Assembly: GCA_032622095.1 (NCBI GenBank)
Contig: CP136061.1
Coordinates: forward strand, 5,342,734-5,406,733
Length of the DNA: 64,000 bases
Source: Siphonodentalium dalli
Lineage: Eukaryota; Mollusca; Scaphopoda; Gadilida; Siphonodentaliidae
Direction of reading: 5' to 3'
Below, piece after piece: positions 24,601 to 37,024 of this stretch. Under the pieces are notes generated by a model. It was not told the origin of the DNA and searched no databases. It worked only from the letters and a program-made list of their open reading frames with translations. The position numbers and the translations under genes are program-made. How positions within the stretch are numbered: the stretch's first letter is position 1; every line of letters starts with the position of its first letter.

Positions 24601-27600
24601 GTCCGTGGTACCAATTTTTAGTTCTTCTCCGAATCAGATGAAACTTGGAATATAACATCTGCAACATCAGTCGATCTCGAAATTGAAAGAATTTCGAAAA
24701 TCCATCGAAAACTGACATAATTGCGGGCCCTCAAACTTTGCAATTTTGGACCCATGTGCTTGATAACACATTTCCTCCGAAGATATCGAACATAGGATGT
24801 CATCTGATACGACAATACGTACGGATTGAAGAGGGCACGCGGTGGGCCAAATTTTGCCAGTGTCGGTTCAGTATTGTGGGTCTGGGGAGGGGTGGTCCAT
24901 GGTACCAATTTTTAATTCTTTTTCGAATCAGATGAAACTTGGAATATAACATCTGCAACCTCAGCCGATCTAGAAACTGAAAGAATTTCTAAAATCCATC
25001 GAAAACTGAAAGAATTGCGGGCCCTCAAACTTTGCAATTTTGGGCCCATGGATGTGCTTGATAACACATCTTTTCCGAAGATATCGAACCTAGGATGTAA
25101 TCTGCTACTATAATCCGTACGGACTGAAGAGGGGACACGGTGGGTGTAATATTTCCAGTGTCGGTTCAGTATTGTGGGTCAGGGGAGGGGTAGTCCGTGG
25201 TACCATTTTTGTATTCATCTCCGAATCAGATGAAACTTGGAATGTAACATCTACCATATACGTTGATCACGAAGCTGAAAACAGATCGTAAATCCGTGTA
25301 AAAATGGCGGAGATTTTGGCAATTCAATTTTGAATTTGGGCCCATATGCTTTCCAATAACCAAAGTGTTATTCGGGTCCGAATCAGATGAAATTTATGTT
25401 GTGCAATCTAGGTCAGCGGCAGATCGCAAAACTGAAAACAATTTTTAAATCCGTTGGAAACTAACGGAGTTACGGGCCCTCAAACTTCGCATTTTGTGCC
25501 AGGGTTGATGTTTTCCCAATCCCGTCACCCAATTTCGAGGTAGGGGTGGGGTCACGTCCAAACACTTGAGATCAACATACACATGTTAGGACAACATATA
25601 CTCACCATACTTATATTTTCCGTCCCGAAACTGCGATTCTTTCCACTCATGATTTTCCCTATTATTATACTTCCATGGTGTAACCAAGGAAGTATATTGT
25701 TTTTCTACTGCGGCCGTTTTCTGTTTAATTGGAAATACTCAGAAACTAATGGGAGGAGGACCGCGAAATCTCTAGCGAATGAAGGCATCTAAGGTATACT
25801 AAAAATAATGGTATCCGGATGTTGGTCCAATATATTTTGACAGAGTTATGGCCCTTTTTCGATTATTTTTCATTATTATTATTATTATACTGGACACTTT
25901 TGCAACCCTTATTACTCGAAAAGTACCAGGAGTAGCACACTAAAACTTGGTACGTATCTTGGGATCAAAGAGTTGTATGCCATCGTCGCATAACGAATAT
26001 TGTCCGCGTTTTCCCCGAGGAGTTATCTCCCTTTATCTAAAAATATGTCATTTTATTATCTCGGAAATTATAAGGAGCAGAGCATCGAAAATTGGACTGT
26101 ATGCACACCTCGATATGCCCTACTGCCCACGGGCATCAGAACTTGTGTCCGCGCTTTCCCTGAGGAGTTACCGCCCATAGTTGGCAAACCTCTATTTGAT
26201 TGTACTCTGTTGTCCTCTTGTATCATTCCAGATAACTGCATGTGGTTTTCATAGTCGTGTTGACCGTTGTCAGTTTAGTCAGAGAAGAAAAATTTGACAG
26301 GGTCGGACATATATTTTGACACTGGGGTGGGGGGCAAAATTTTTGCAAAATAAAATTTTGTTTGACATTCATCTATTTAAGTTTATGTATTTCTCGAACG
26401 ATAACAAACCCATACCGGAAAGGATTTTTGAAATCCGAGAAGAAATGCAAGAGTTACGGGCCCTCAAAGTTTGCAATTTGGGCCGATGTGCTTGTGACCA
26501 CATCTCCTCCGAAGGTATCGAACATAGGATATCATCTGATACGGCAACGTGTGCGGACGGAAGAGAGCACGCGATGGGCCAAATTTTGCCAGTGTCTGTT
26601 CATTATTGTGGGTCTGGGGAGGGGTGGTCCGTGGTACCAATTTTTAGTTCTTCTCCGAATCAGATGAAACTTGGAATATAACATCTGCAACATCAGTCGA
26701 TCTCGAAATTGAAAGAATTTCGAAAATCCATCGAAAACTGACATAATTGCGGGCCCTCAAACTTTGCAATTTTGGACCCATGTGCTTGATAACACATTTC
26801 CTCCGAAGATATCGAACATAGGATGTCATCTGATACGACAATACGTACGGATTGAAGAGGGCACGCGGTGGGCCAAATTTTGCCAGTGTCGGTTCAGTAT
26901 TGTGGGTCTGGGGAGGGGTGGTCCATGGTACCAATTTTTAATTCTTTTTCGAATCAGATGAAACTTGGAATATAACATCTGCAACCTCAGCCGATCTAGA
27001 AACTGAAAGAATTTCTAAAATCCATCGAAAACTGAAAGAATTGCGGGCCCTCAAACTTTGCAATTTTGGGCCCATGGATGTGCTTGATAACACATCTTTT
27101 CCGAAGATATCGAACCTAGGATGTAATCTGCTACTATAATCCGTACGGACTGAAGAGGGCACACGGTGGGTGTAATATTTCCAGTGTCGGTTCAGTATTG
27201 TGGGTCAGGGGAGGGGTAGTCCGTGGTACCATTTTTGTATTCATCTCCGAATCAGATGAAACTTGGAATGTAACATCTACCATATACGTTGATCACGAAG
27301 CTGAAAACAGATCGTAAATCCGTGTAAAAATGGCGGAGATTTTGGCAATTCAATTTTGAATTTGGGCCCATATGCTTTCCAATAACCAAAGTGTTATTCG
27401 GGTCCGAATCAGATGAAATTTATGTTGTGCAATCTAGGTCAGCGGCAGATCGCAAAACTGAAAACAATTTTTAAATCCGTTGGAAACTAACGGAGTTACG
27501 GGCCCTCAAACTTCGCATTTTGTGCCAGGGTTGATGTTTTCCCAATCCCGTCACCCAATTTCGAGGTAGGGGTGGGGTCACGTCCAAACACTTGAGATCA

Positions 27601-30600
27601 ACATACACATGTTAGGACAACATATACTCACCATACTTATATTTTCCGTCCCGAAACTGCGATTCTTTCCACTCATGATTTTCCCTATTATTATACTTCC
27701 ATGGTGTAACCAAGGAAGTATATTGTTTTTCTACTGCGGCCGTTTTCTGTTTAATTGGAAATACTCAGAAACTAATGGGAGGAGGACCGCGAAATCTCTA
27801 GCGAATGAAGGCATCTAAGGTATACTAAAAATAATGGTATCCGGATGTTGGTCCAATATATTTTGACAGAGTTATGGCCCTTTTTCGATTATTTTTCATT
27901 ATTATTATTATTATACTGGACACTTTTGCAACCCTTATTACTCGAAAAGTACCAGGAGTAGCACACTAAAACTTGGTACGTATCTTGGGATCAAAGAGTT
28001 GTATGCCATCGTCGCATAACGAATATTGTCCGCGTTTTCCCCGAGGAGTTATCTCCCTTTATCTAAAAATATGTCATTTTATTATCTCGGAAATTATAAG
28101 GAGCAGAGCATCGAAAATTGGACTGTATGCACACCTCGATATGCCCTACTGCCCACGGGCATCAGAACTTGTGTCCGCGCTTTCCCTGAGGAGTTACCGC
28201 CCATAGTTGGCAAACCTCTATTTGATTGTACTCTGTTGTCCTCTTGTATCATTCCAGATAACTGCATGTGGTTTTCATAGTCGTGTTGACCGTTGTCAGT
28301 TTAGTCAGAGAAGAAAAATTTGACAGGGTCGGACATATATTTTGACACTGGGGTGGGGGGCAAAATTTTTGCAAAATAAAATTTTGTTTGACATTCATCT
28401 ATTTAAGTTTATGTATTTCTCGAACGATAACAAACCCATACCGGAAAGGATTTTTGAAATCCGAGAAGAAATGCAAGAGTTACGGGCCCTCAAAGTTTGC
28501 AATTTGGGCCGATGTGCTTGTGACCACATCTCCTCCGAAGGTATCGAACATAGGATATCATCTGATACGGCAACGTGTGCGGACGGAAGAGAGCACGCGA
28601 TGGGCCAAATTTTGCCAGTGTCTGTTCATTATTGTGGGTCTGGGGAGGGGTGGTCCGTGGTACCAATTTTTAGTTCTTCTCCGAATCAGATGAAACTTGG
28701 AATATAACATCTGCAACATCAGTCGATCTCGAAATTGAAAGAATTTCGAAAATCCATCGAAAACTGACATAATTGCGGGCCCTCAAACTTTGCAATTTTG
28801 GACCCATGTGCTTGATAACACATTTCCTCCGAAGATATCGAACATAGGATGTCATCTGATACGACAATACGTACGGATTGAAGAGGGCACGCGGTGGGCC
28901 AAATTTTGCCAGTGTCGGTTCAGTATTGTGGGTCTGGGGAGGGGTGGTCCATGGTACCAATTTTTAATTCTTTTTCGAATCAGATGAAACTTGGAATATA
29001 ACATCTGCAACCTCAGCCGATCTAGAAACTGAAAGAATTTCTAAAATCCATCGAAAACTGAAAGAATTGCGGGCCCTCAAACTTTGCAATTTTGGGCCCA
29101 TGGATGTGCTTGATAACACATCTTTTCCGAAGATATCGAACCTAGGATGTAATCTGCTACTATAATCCGTACGGACTGAAGAGGGCACACGGTGGGTGTA
29201 ATATTTCCAGTGTCGGTTCAGTATTGTGGGTCAGGGGAGGGGTAGTCCGTGGTACCATTTTTGTATTCATCTCCGAATCAGATGAAACTTGGAATGTAAC
29301 ATCTACCATATACGTTGATCACGAAGCTGAAAACAGATCGTAAATCCGTGTAAAAATGGCGGAGATTTTGGCAATTCAATTTTGAATTTGGGCCCATATG
29401 CTTTCCAATAACCAAAGTGTTATTCGGGTCCGAATCAGATGAAATTTATGTTGTGCAATCTAGGTCAGCGGCAGATCGCAAAACTGAAAACAATTTTTAA
29501 ATCCGTTGGAAACTAACGGAGTTACGGGCCCTCAAACTTCGCATTTTGTGCCAGGGTTGATGTTTTCCCAATCCCGTCACCCAATTTCGAGGTAGGGGTG
29601 GGGTCACGTCCAAACACTTGAGATCAACATACACATGTTAGGACAACATATACTCACCATACTTATATTTTCCGTCCCGAAACTGCGATTCTTTCCACTC
29701 ATGATTTTCCCTATTATTATACTTCCATGGTGTAACCAAGGAAGTATATTGTTTTTCTACTGCGGCCGTTTTCTGTTTAATTGGAAATACTCAGAAACTA
29801 ATGGGAGGAGGACCGCGAAATCTCTAGCGAATGAAGGCATCTAAGGTATACTAAAAATAATGGTATCCGGATGTTGGTCCAATATATTTTGACAGAGTTA
29901 TGGCCCTTTTTCGATTATTTTTCATTATTATTATTATTATACTGGACACTTTTGCAACCCTTATTACTCGAAAAGTACCAGGAGTAGCACACTAAAACTT
30001 GGTACGTATCTTGGGATCAAAGAGTTGTATGCCATCGTCGCATAACGAATATTGTCCGCGTTTTCCCCGAGGAGTTATCTCCCTTTATCTAAAAATATGT
30101 CATTTTATTATCTCGGAAATTATAAGGAGCAGAGCATCGAAAATTGGACTGTATGCACACCTCGATATGCCCTACTGCCCACGGGCATCAGAACTTGTGT
30201 CCGCGCTTTCCCTGAGGAGTTACCGCCCATAGTTGGCAAACCTCTATTTGATTGTACTCTGTTGTCCTCTTGTATCATTCCAGATAACTGCATGTGGTTT
30301 TCATAGTCGTGTTGACCGTTGTCAGTTTAGTCAGAGAAGAAAAATTTGACAGGGTCGGACATATATTTTGACACTGGGGTGGGGGGCAAAATTTTTGCAA
30401 AATAAAATTTTGTTTGACATTCATCTATTTAAGTTTATGTATTTCTCGAACGATAACAAACCCATACCGGAAAGGATTTTTGAAATCCGAGAAGAAATGC
30501 AAGAGTTACGGGCCCTCAAAGTTTGCAATTTGGGCCGATGTGCTTGTGACCACATCTCCTCCGAAGGTATCGAACATAGGATATCATCTGATACGGCAAC

Positions 30601-32594
30601 GTGTGCGGACGGAAGAGAGCACGCGATGGGCCAAATTTTGCCAGTGTCTGTTCATTATTGTGGGTCTGGGGAGGGGTGGTCCGTGGTACCAATTTTTAGT
30701 TCTTCTCCGAATCAGATGAAACTTGGAATATAACATCTGCAACATCAGTCGATCTCGAAATTGAAAGAATTTCGAAAATCCATCGAAAACTGACATAATT
30801 GCGGGCCCTCAAACTTTGCAATTTTGGACCCATGTGCTTGATAACACATTTCCTCCGAAGATATCGAACATAGGATGTCATCTGATACGACAATACGTAC
30901 GGATTGAAGAGGGCACGCGGTGGGCCAAATTTTGCCAGTGTCGGTTCAGTATTGTGGGTCTGGGGAGGGGTGGTCCATGGTACCAATTTTTAATTCTTTT
31001 TCGAATCAGATGAAACTTGGAATATAACATCTGCAACCTCAGCCGATCTAGAAACTGAAAGAATTTCTAAAATCCATCGAAAACTGAAAGAATTGCGGGC
31101 CCTCAAACTTTGCAATTTTGGGCCCATGGATGTGCTTGATAACACATCTTTTCCGAAGATATCGAACCTAGGATGTAATCTGCTACTATAATCCGTACGG
31201 ACTGAAGAGGGCACACGGTGGGTGTAATATTTCCAGTGTCGGTTCAGTATTGTGGGTCAGGGGAGGGGTAGTCCGTGGTACCATTTTTGTATTCATCTCC
31301 GAATCAGATGAAACTTGGAATGTAACATCTACCATATACGTTGATCCCGAAGCTGAAAACAGATCGTAAATCCGTGTAAAAATGGCGGAGATTTTGGCAA
31401 TTCAATTTTGAATTTGGGCCCATATGCTTTCCAATAACCAAAGTGTTATTCGGGTCCGAATCAGATGAAATTTATGTTGTGCAATCTAAGTCAGCGGCAG
31501 ATCGCAAAACTGAAAACAATTTTTAAATCCGTTGGAAACTAACGGAGTTACGGGCCCTCAAACTTCGCATTTTGTGCCAGGGTTGATGTTTTCGCAATCC
31601 CGTCACCCAATTTCGAGGTAGGGGTGGGGTCACGTCCAAACACTTGAGATCAACATACACATGTTAGGACAACATATACTCACCATACTTATATTTTCCG
31701 TCCCGAAACTGCGATTCTTTCCACTCATGATTTTCCCTATTATTATACTTCCATGGTGTAACCAAGGAAGTATATTGTTTTTCTACTGCGGCCGTTTTCT
31801 GTTTAATTGGAAATACTCAGAAACTAATAGGAGGAGGACCGCGAAATCTCTAGCGAATGTAGGCATCTAAGGTCTACTAAAAATAATGCTATCCGGATGT
31901 TGGTCCAATATATTTTGACAGAGTTATGGCCCTTTTTCGATTATTTTTCATTATTATTATTATTATACTGGACACTTTTGCAACCCTTATTACTCGAAAA
32001 GTACCAGGAGTAGCACACTAAAACTTGGTACGTATCTTGGGATCAAAGAGTTGTATGCCATCGTCGCATAACGAATATTGTCCGCGTTTTCCCCGAGGAG
32101 TTATCTCCTTTTATCTAAAAATATGTCATTTTATTATCTCGGAAATTATAAGGAGCAGAGCATCGAAAATTGGACTGTATGCACACCTCGATATGCCCTA
32201 CTGCCCACGGGCATCAGAACTTGTGTCCGCGCTTTCCCTGAGGAGTTACCGCCCATAGTTGGCAAACCTCTATTTGATTGTACTCTGTTGTCCTCTTGTA
32301 TCATTCCAGATAACTGCATGTGGTTTTCATAGTCGTGTTGACCGTTGTCAGTTTAGTCAGAGAAGGATAATTTGACAGGGTCGGACAAATATTTTGACAC
32401 TGGGGTGGGGGGCAAAATTTTTGCAAAATAATATTTTGTTTGACATTCATCTATTTAAGTTTATGTATTTCCCGAACGAAAACAAACTCATACCGGAAAG
32501 GATTTTTGAAATCCGAGAAGAAATGCAAGAGTTACGGGTCCTCAAAGTTTGCAATTTGGGCCCATGTGCTTGATAACACATCTCCTCCGAAGAT
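21614..32594 (+). repeat. Satellite array C (2,026 bp)
   Basis: Five full monomers start at 21614, 23640, 25666, 27692 and 29718, each 2,026 bp, followed by an 851-bp partial copy from 31744. The first five are nearly identical; one substitution is visible near 25133. The partial copy has more private changes, including AATGCTATCCGG, and ends within a subrepeat at about 32594. C is 295 bp longer than A and has three GGGCCCTCAAA subrepeats (22406, 22699, 22993) where A has two, so the length difference is one whole subrepeat. Confidence 0.94.
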
Positions 32595-32640
32595 TCAGAT
32601 TATGCTACACGCGAAACGGAGATGACTTTTGGGAAATCCA

Positions 32641-32705
32641 GAGTCCAAAACGGATCCAAATCGACCTGTCCCAGAAAAGTCGTTCATTTTGTTTTCACTT
32701 TTTGA
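32641..32705 (+). other. Post-satellite block shared by H2 and H4
   Basis: It begins GAGTCCAAAACG and reaches GTTTTCACTTTTT 50 bp later. H4 has the same two motifs 49 bp apart at 59770-59832. In both elements it lies shortly downstream of the broken last monomer. The elements otherwise share little single-copy sequence. Role unknown. Confidence 0.6.
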
Positions 32706-33261
32706 AAAAGGCTCCAATATTTCAACCAAAACTTTTGGACTTAGAACATTATTTTTTTCTCAGTCAAGTGAAAAGAGCTCTTCAAAATAATCCGCTTATA
32801 TATATAATATATATTATCTATATATACGCCAAAAATTTGTCACTCCCCTCCCTCCGGCTACCCCATTCCCCGTGGGATGGAACCTACCTCCGATTCGAAT
32901 ACACCCGTCTTGCCGCGGCCCAGTCTCAATCCTCTACCAGAGAACTGATAGAACGCCCGTCGAATTCCAACAATCATTTCCAGAGTGGTATATTGGTACG
33001 AGTTCATATCGGAGCCGTTATAAAGCAAATAACTTGGATTTTAATATAAACCCACCTATTCGTAAATTGTGTAGCCCATGGTGTGTGGTAAATTATCATT
33101 TTATCGTGTATAGTGTGTCATGAGCTATCTGCGTGCGTGCATTCCACTTTTGTATTTTCTTTCGCATCTTCAACGCATTGCATATCATATACAACGAAAC
33201 AAAATACAAGCATTACATTAATTTGATCAAACAAACCTTCGTTATGCGGTGTATATTTCTA

Positions 33262-33495
33262 CTAACGTAATGACGACGTATAGCCAATTATTCCATTTGC
33301 GATAACAACGATAAACACATAGAAACATGCAAACATCATCATTTTCGTAAGAACAATTTGTATATTGTTATAAACCGTAGTATACTGCTGATAGACATTT
33401 AATTCTTTCCGTTAGTATATGTCTGCTGAATTGGAAATGACTCCTTTTATACTTTCGCAAAATAAAACACCACTGATAGTTTCGTTCACCGTCAT
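33262..33495 (-). pseudogene. H2 counterpart of the small membrane-segment frame
   Basis: It runs leftward from an ATG at 33495 and matches the H1 frame 17797-18008 over about 70 codons, then ends IIGYTSSLR and a stop. An internal TAA occurs about one third of the way in, so the frame is broken here. This copy shows where the frame ends when no satellite is joined to it. Substitutions against H1 are mostly replacing. Family unknown. Confidence 0.25.
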
Positions 33496-33859
33496 TTAAG
33501 TCTTGTCAAAAAGCAAACGTGAAACAACCGCTCATTATTCCTACCATAAAGGAATCTACTTATAGAGAACGCTCTTTTCTGTTCGATTACGTTCAAACTC
33601 TTTGTGTGTTGTTGTTAATCACTCATTATATTCTTCGGACCGAACGTTCATTAAGCGCGCTTCATGTTATATATGCGAAAACCGACCCACGTGTTTATTG
33701 TTTTATATCCGATTCAATAACACATCGACGTTTATATTCTAGTTATTTATCGAATATAAAAAGCATCTTTACATTATCTTTAGTTTGGTATTATTCGTAT
33801 TTGATGATTAAAATACACCAAAGCATGTTAAAAAAAAAAAAGAAAAAAAAAAGATAATT

Positions 33860-33937
33860 TGACGGGATTCGAACTCACGTCGCAATAAAACACAAACTAA
33901 AGGTTTGACGCTCTCACCACTCGGCTACGCACTGCTC
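33860..33937 (-). pseudogene. tRNA-like sequence, copy 3
   Basis: The H2 copy of the tRNA-derived segment. Its box A (TAGCCGAGTGG) is the best preserved of the three and resembles the class II (Ser/Leu) type. Box B is AGTTCGAATCC. Long T-runs follow on the minus strand. No acceptor stem can be formed. Confidence 0.62.
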
Positions 33938-34312
33938 TGTTAATTTATAAGAAAATATATTGGTATTAAATATATAGGCATATAACTGTGTATATTTAAA
34001 CTTTATATCCAAACTGATTGAAATGAGTGACTATATATACCCCTTTCCGCTATACGGGGAACGGGAAAATGCACCTATTCTTCCCACCGAATCCAAACGG
34101 GCTAATTAAAGAGCAAGGTAATGCCGTAGCAGGTACATTTGAATATTCTATTCAAGCCCCCGCCCCCAAATCTTGACCGCTATACTTTAAAAGTAACCTA
34201 CCCAACGGAGAATGCAAGATGGTGTGGGTTGAGACTTTTGGTAAATTCCACCGAAAATCTAAAGTGCCATTTTCGAATTTTCAGATGGATCGGTTTACTC
34301 GTGACAACGCTA

Positions 34313-34764
34313 TCTACTACATATTTTGGGACTTCTGTCTGTTTGTCTGTTAGGTATGGCCGGGAAAAAAGCCGGACGGATTTCGACGAAATTTGATATC
34401 TAGGGATACTTTTGTCCGGGGAGTGTTTTTGACCCCGAACTGGTCATGACTTTAAAAATGGTCAATTCAATGTCAAATCGTGTAAAACGGATGGATTTCC
34501 ACGAAATTTGATACCTGACGGTACGTTTGTCCGGGGAGTGATTTGGACCGGTAAAACTGTGTCCCCGACCTGACATTGACCTTTAAAATGGTCAATTCAA
34601 GGTCAAATCGCGCCTTTCGACGGGATTTTGATGAAATTTATACCTAGGGGTAATTTTGTCGTGGGAATGTTTTACACGGGTCAAATCGAGACCCCGACCT
34701 GACCTTGACCTTCAAAATTGTCAATAGGGAAAACAGGACGGACGAAGTCTGGTCACCCTGCTAG
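34313..34764 (+). mobile_element. Canonical non-autonomous Helitron, 452 bp
   Basis: It begins TCTACTAC and ends CTGCTAG, sits between A (34312) and T (34765), and has no target duplication: the classical Helitron signature. H1 preserves the empty site (CGCTA joined to TATATC at 19046/19047). A small hairpin, GAC-GAA-GTC, lies 11 nt before CTAG. Internally there are three tandem copies of a 115-130-bp repeat, marked by TTTGTCC (GGGGAGT) near 34412, 34527 and, diverged, 34656. It has no coding capacity. It differs from H1 and H2 by its 5' TC end and A/T target, so two rolling-circle lineages meet here. Confidence 0.85.
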
Positions 34765-35463
34765 TATAATATAAATATTTATGCTTAAGTAGTCTATCAC
34801 TAACCTAATTGTAGCCCCAAATCCAAACGTGCTAATAAAGATCTAGTTTAATGCAGGAGCATGTACGTCGGTATACTGTAGTTACGCCTCCAAGATGTAT
34901 GCTCAGCGGAGAGCTTGCGTCGGGTGGGTTCAGACTTGGCAAATTCCACCGCAAACAAATGTGGAAAATTACTTAAAAAATAAAACTTTGAGACAAAAAT
35001 TTGTTGACGTGGTCAGAATATCCAGGTGCAACTTTCGAACGATTGTATAAGTTTTAGAGTGGACCGTTTAATCCTGGTAGCGCGTAACATTGTTAACGGG
35101 TGAAATATATTACTCAAATTAATATGATTTGCACCCTTTTGATATATATACATGCCGATTACTCTATAATCAGACACACCAAATTTCGTGACCGTTGAAC
35201 AGGATTTGGGCATCAAGGGGAGCGGTTAAAATGTATCCCTACTGAATACAAATGAACTAATTGCCTGGGTGAATGGTGACTCAGTTGGTCAGGACCATGA
35301 TGCATTAGACAGTCATTAATCATCATGACATAAACCTTTGGAGTATATTAGTATTTAGAAATGTCAATGCAAGTCCACCATCGGATCATTAAGCACCAAT
35401 ATGCATTCGAATGAAGAGGAATACACATATACGCATGACACTCACATGGGATGGGATGGGATA

Positions 35464-35503
35464 CCATGGAAGTATATCTGATTCCATGGAATCTGACCTC
35501 TAG
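35464..35503 (+). terminator. H2 3' terminus: subterminal inverted repeat, hairpin and CTAG
   Basis: CCATGGAA (35464-35471) pairs with TTCCATGG (35482-35489); CTAG is 35500-35503, then host TTATTATTATTC. It is identical in layout to the H1 terminus and is preceded by the same GGGATGGGATGGGAT run. Confidence 0.87.
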
Positions 35504-37024
35504 TTATTATTATTCTTATACTGGACACTTTTGCAACCCTTATTACTCGAAAAGTACCAGGAGTAGCATATTAAAACTTGGCACGTATCTTGGGGTCAAA
35601 GAGTTGTATGCCATCGTCGCATAAAGAATATTGTCCGCGTTTTCCCCGAGGAGTTATCTCCCTTTATCTGAAAAAATGTCATTTTATTATCTCGGAAATA
35701 ATAAGGAGCAGAGCATCGAAAATTGGACCGTATGCACACCTCGATATGCCCTACTGCCCACGGGCATCAAAACTTGTGTCCGCGCTTTCCCTGAGGAGTT
35801 ACCGCCCATAGTTGGCAAACCTCTATTTGATTGTACTCTGTTGTCCTCTTGTATCATTCCAGATAACTGCATGTGGTTGTCATAGTCGTGTTGACAGTTG
35901 TCAGTTTAGTCAGAGAAGGAAAATTTGACAGGGTCGGACATATATTTTGACACTGGGGTGGGGGGCAACATTTTCGCAAAATAAAATTTTGATTGACATT
36001 CATCTATTTAAGTTTATGTATTTCCCGAACGAAAACAAACCCATACCGGAAAGGATTTTTGAAATCCGAGAAGAAATGCAAGAGTTACGGGCCCTCAAAG
36101 TTTGCAATTTGGGCCCATGTGCTTGTGTACACATCTCCTCCGAAGATATCGAACATAGGATGACATCTGATACGCCAACGTGTGCGGACGGAAGAGGGCA
36201 CGCGGTGGGCCAAATTTTGCCAGTGTCTGTTCATTATTGTGGGTCTGGGGAGGGGTGGTCCGTGGTACCAATTTTTAATTCTTCTCCGAATCAGATGAAA
36301 CTTGGAATATAACATCTGCAACATGAGCCGATCTAGAAATTGAAAGAATTTCGAAAATCCATCTAAAACTGACGGAATTGCGGGCCCTCAAACTTTGCGA
36401 TTTTGGACCCATGTGCTTGTGTACACATCTCCTCCGAAGATATCGAACATAGGATGTCATCTGATACGAAAATACGTACGGACTGAAGAGGGCACGCGGT
36501 GGGTGTAATTTTGCCAGTGTCGGTTTAGTATTGTGGGTCAGGGGAGGGGTAGTCCGCGGTACCATTTTTTTATTCTTCTCCGAATCAGATGAAACTTGGA
36601 ATGTAACATCTACCATATACGTTGATCACGATGCTGAAACAGATCGTAAATCCGTGTGAAAATGGCGGAGATTTTGGCCATCCAATTTTGAATTTGGGCC
36701 CATATGCTTTCCAATAACCAAAGTGTTATTCGGGTCCGAATCAGATGAAACTTGTGTTATGCAATCTATGTCAGCGGCAGATCGCAAAACTGGAAACAAT
36801 TTTTAAATCCGTTGGAAACTAACGGAGTTACGGGCCCTCAAACTTCGCATTTTGTGCCAGGGTTGATGTTTTCCCAATCCCGTCACCCAATTTCGAGGCA
36901 GGGGTGGGGTCACGTCCAAACACTTGAGATCAACCTACACATGTTAGGACAACATATACTCACCATACTTCATATTTTCCGTCCCTAAACTGTGATTCTT
37001 TCCACTCATGATTTTCCCTATTAT
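35504..37024 (+). repeat. Satellite A monomer, 3' part, split by H2
   Basis: It resumes monomer A in the TTATTATTATTC tract directly after the H2 CTAG and runs to the palindrome at 37025. It completes the half at 21403-21613. Confidence 0.93.

Larger units (their letters stand above)
21614..35503 (+). mobile_element. H2: Helentron-like non-autonomous element, 13,890 bp
   Basis: Same architecture and same termini as H1: the TATACTTCCATGG palindrome at 21614, and a CCATGGAAGTATA inverted copy, 8-bp hairpin and CTAG at 35464-35503. Its array is monomer C rather than B, yet its single-copy 3' domain is shared with H1, so the satellite module has been exchanged or has diverged between sister elements. 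The domain hosts a 452-bp Helitron and one tRNA-like sequence. No replication or transposition protein is visible. The near-identical C monomers point to recent amplification. Confidence 0.87.
32595..35503 (+). mobile_element. H2 single-copy 3' domain
   Basis: From 32595 to 33283 it has sequence absent from H1, including a block at 32641-32705 with a counterpart in H4 (59770-59832). Near 32800-32826 lies an AT-rich TATATA stretch. From 33284 to about 35120 it matches H1. The part 35121-35443 has no counterpart in H1 and nothing I recognise. Open frames here (the longest is 166 codons, starting in satellite sequence at 32549) show no known motif and look fortuitous. Confidence 0.82.
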
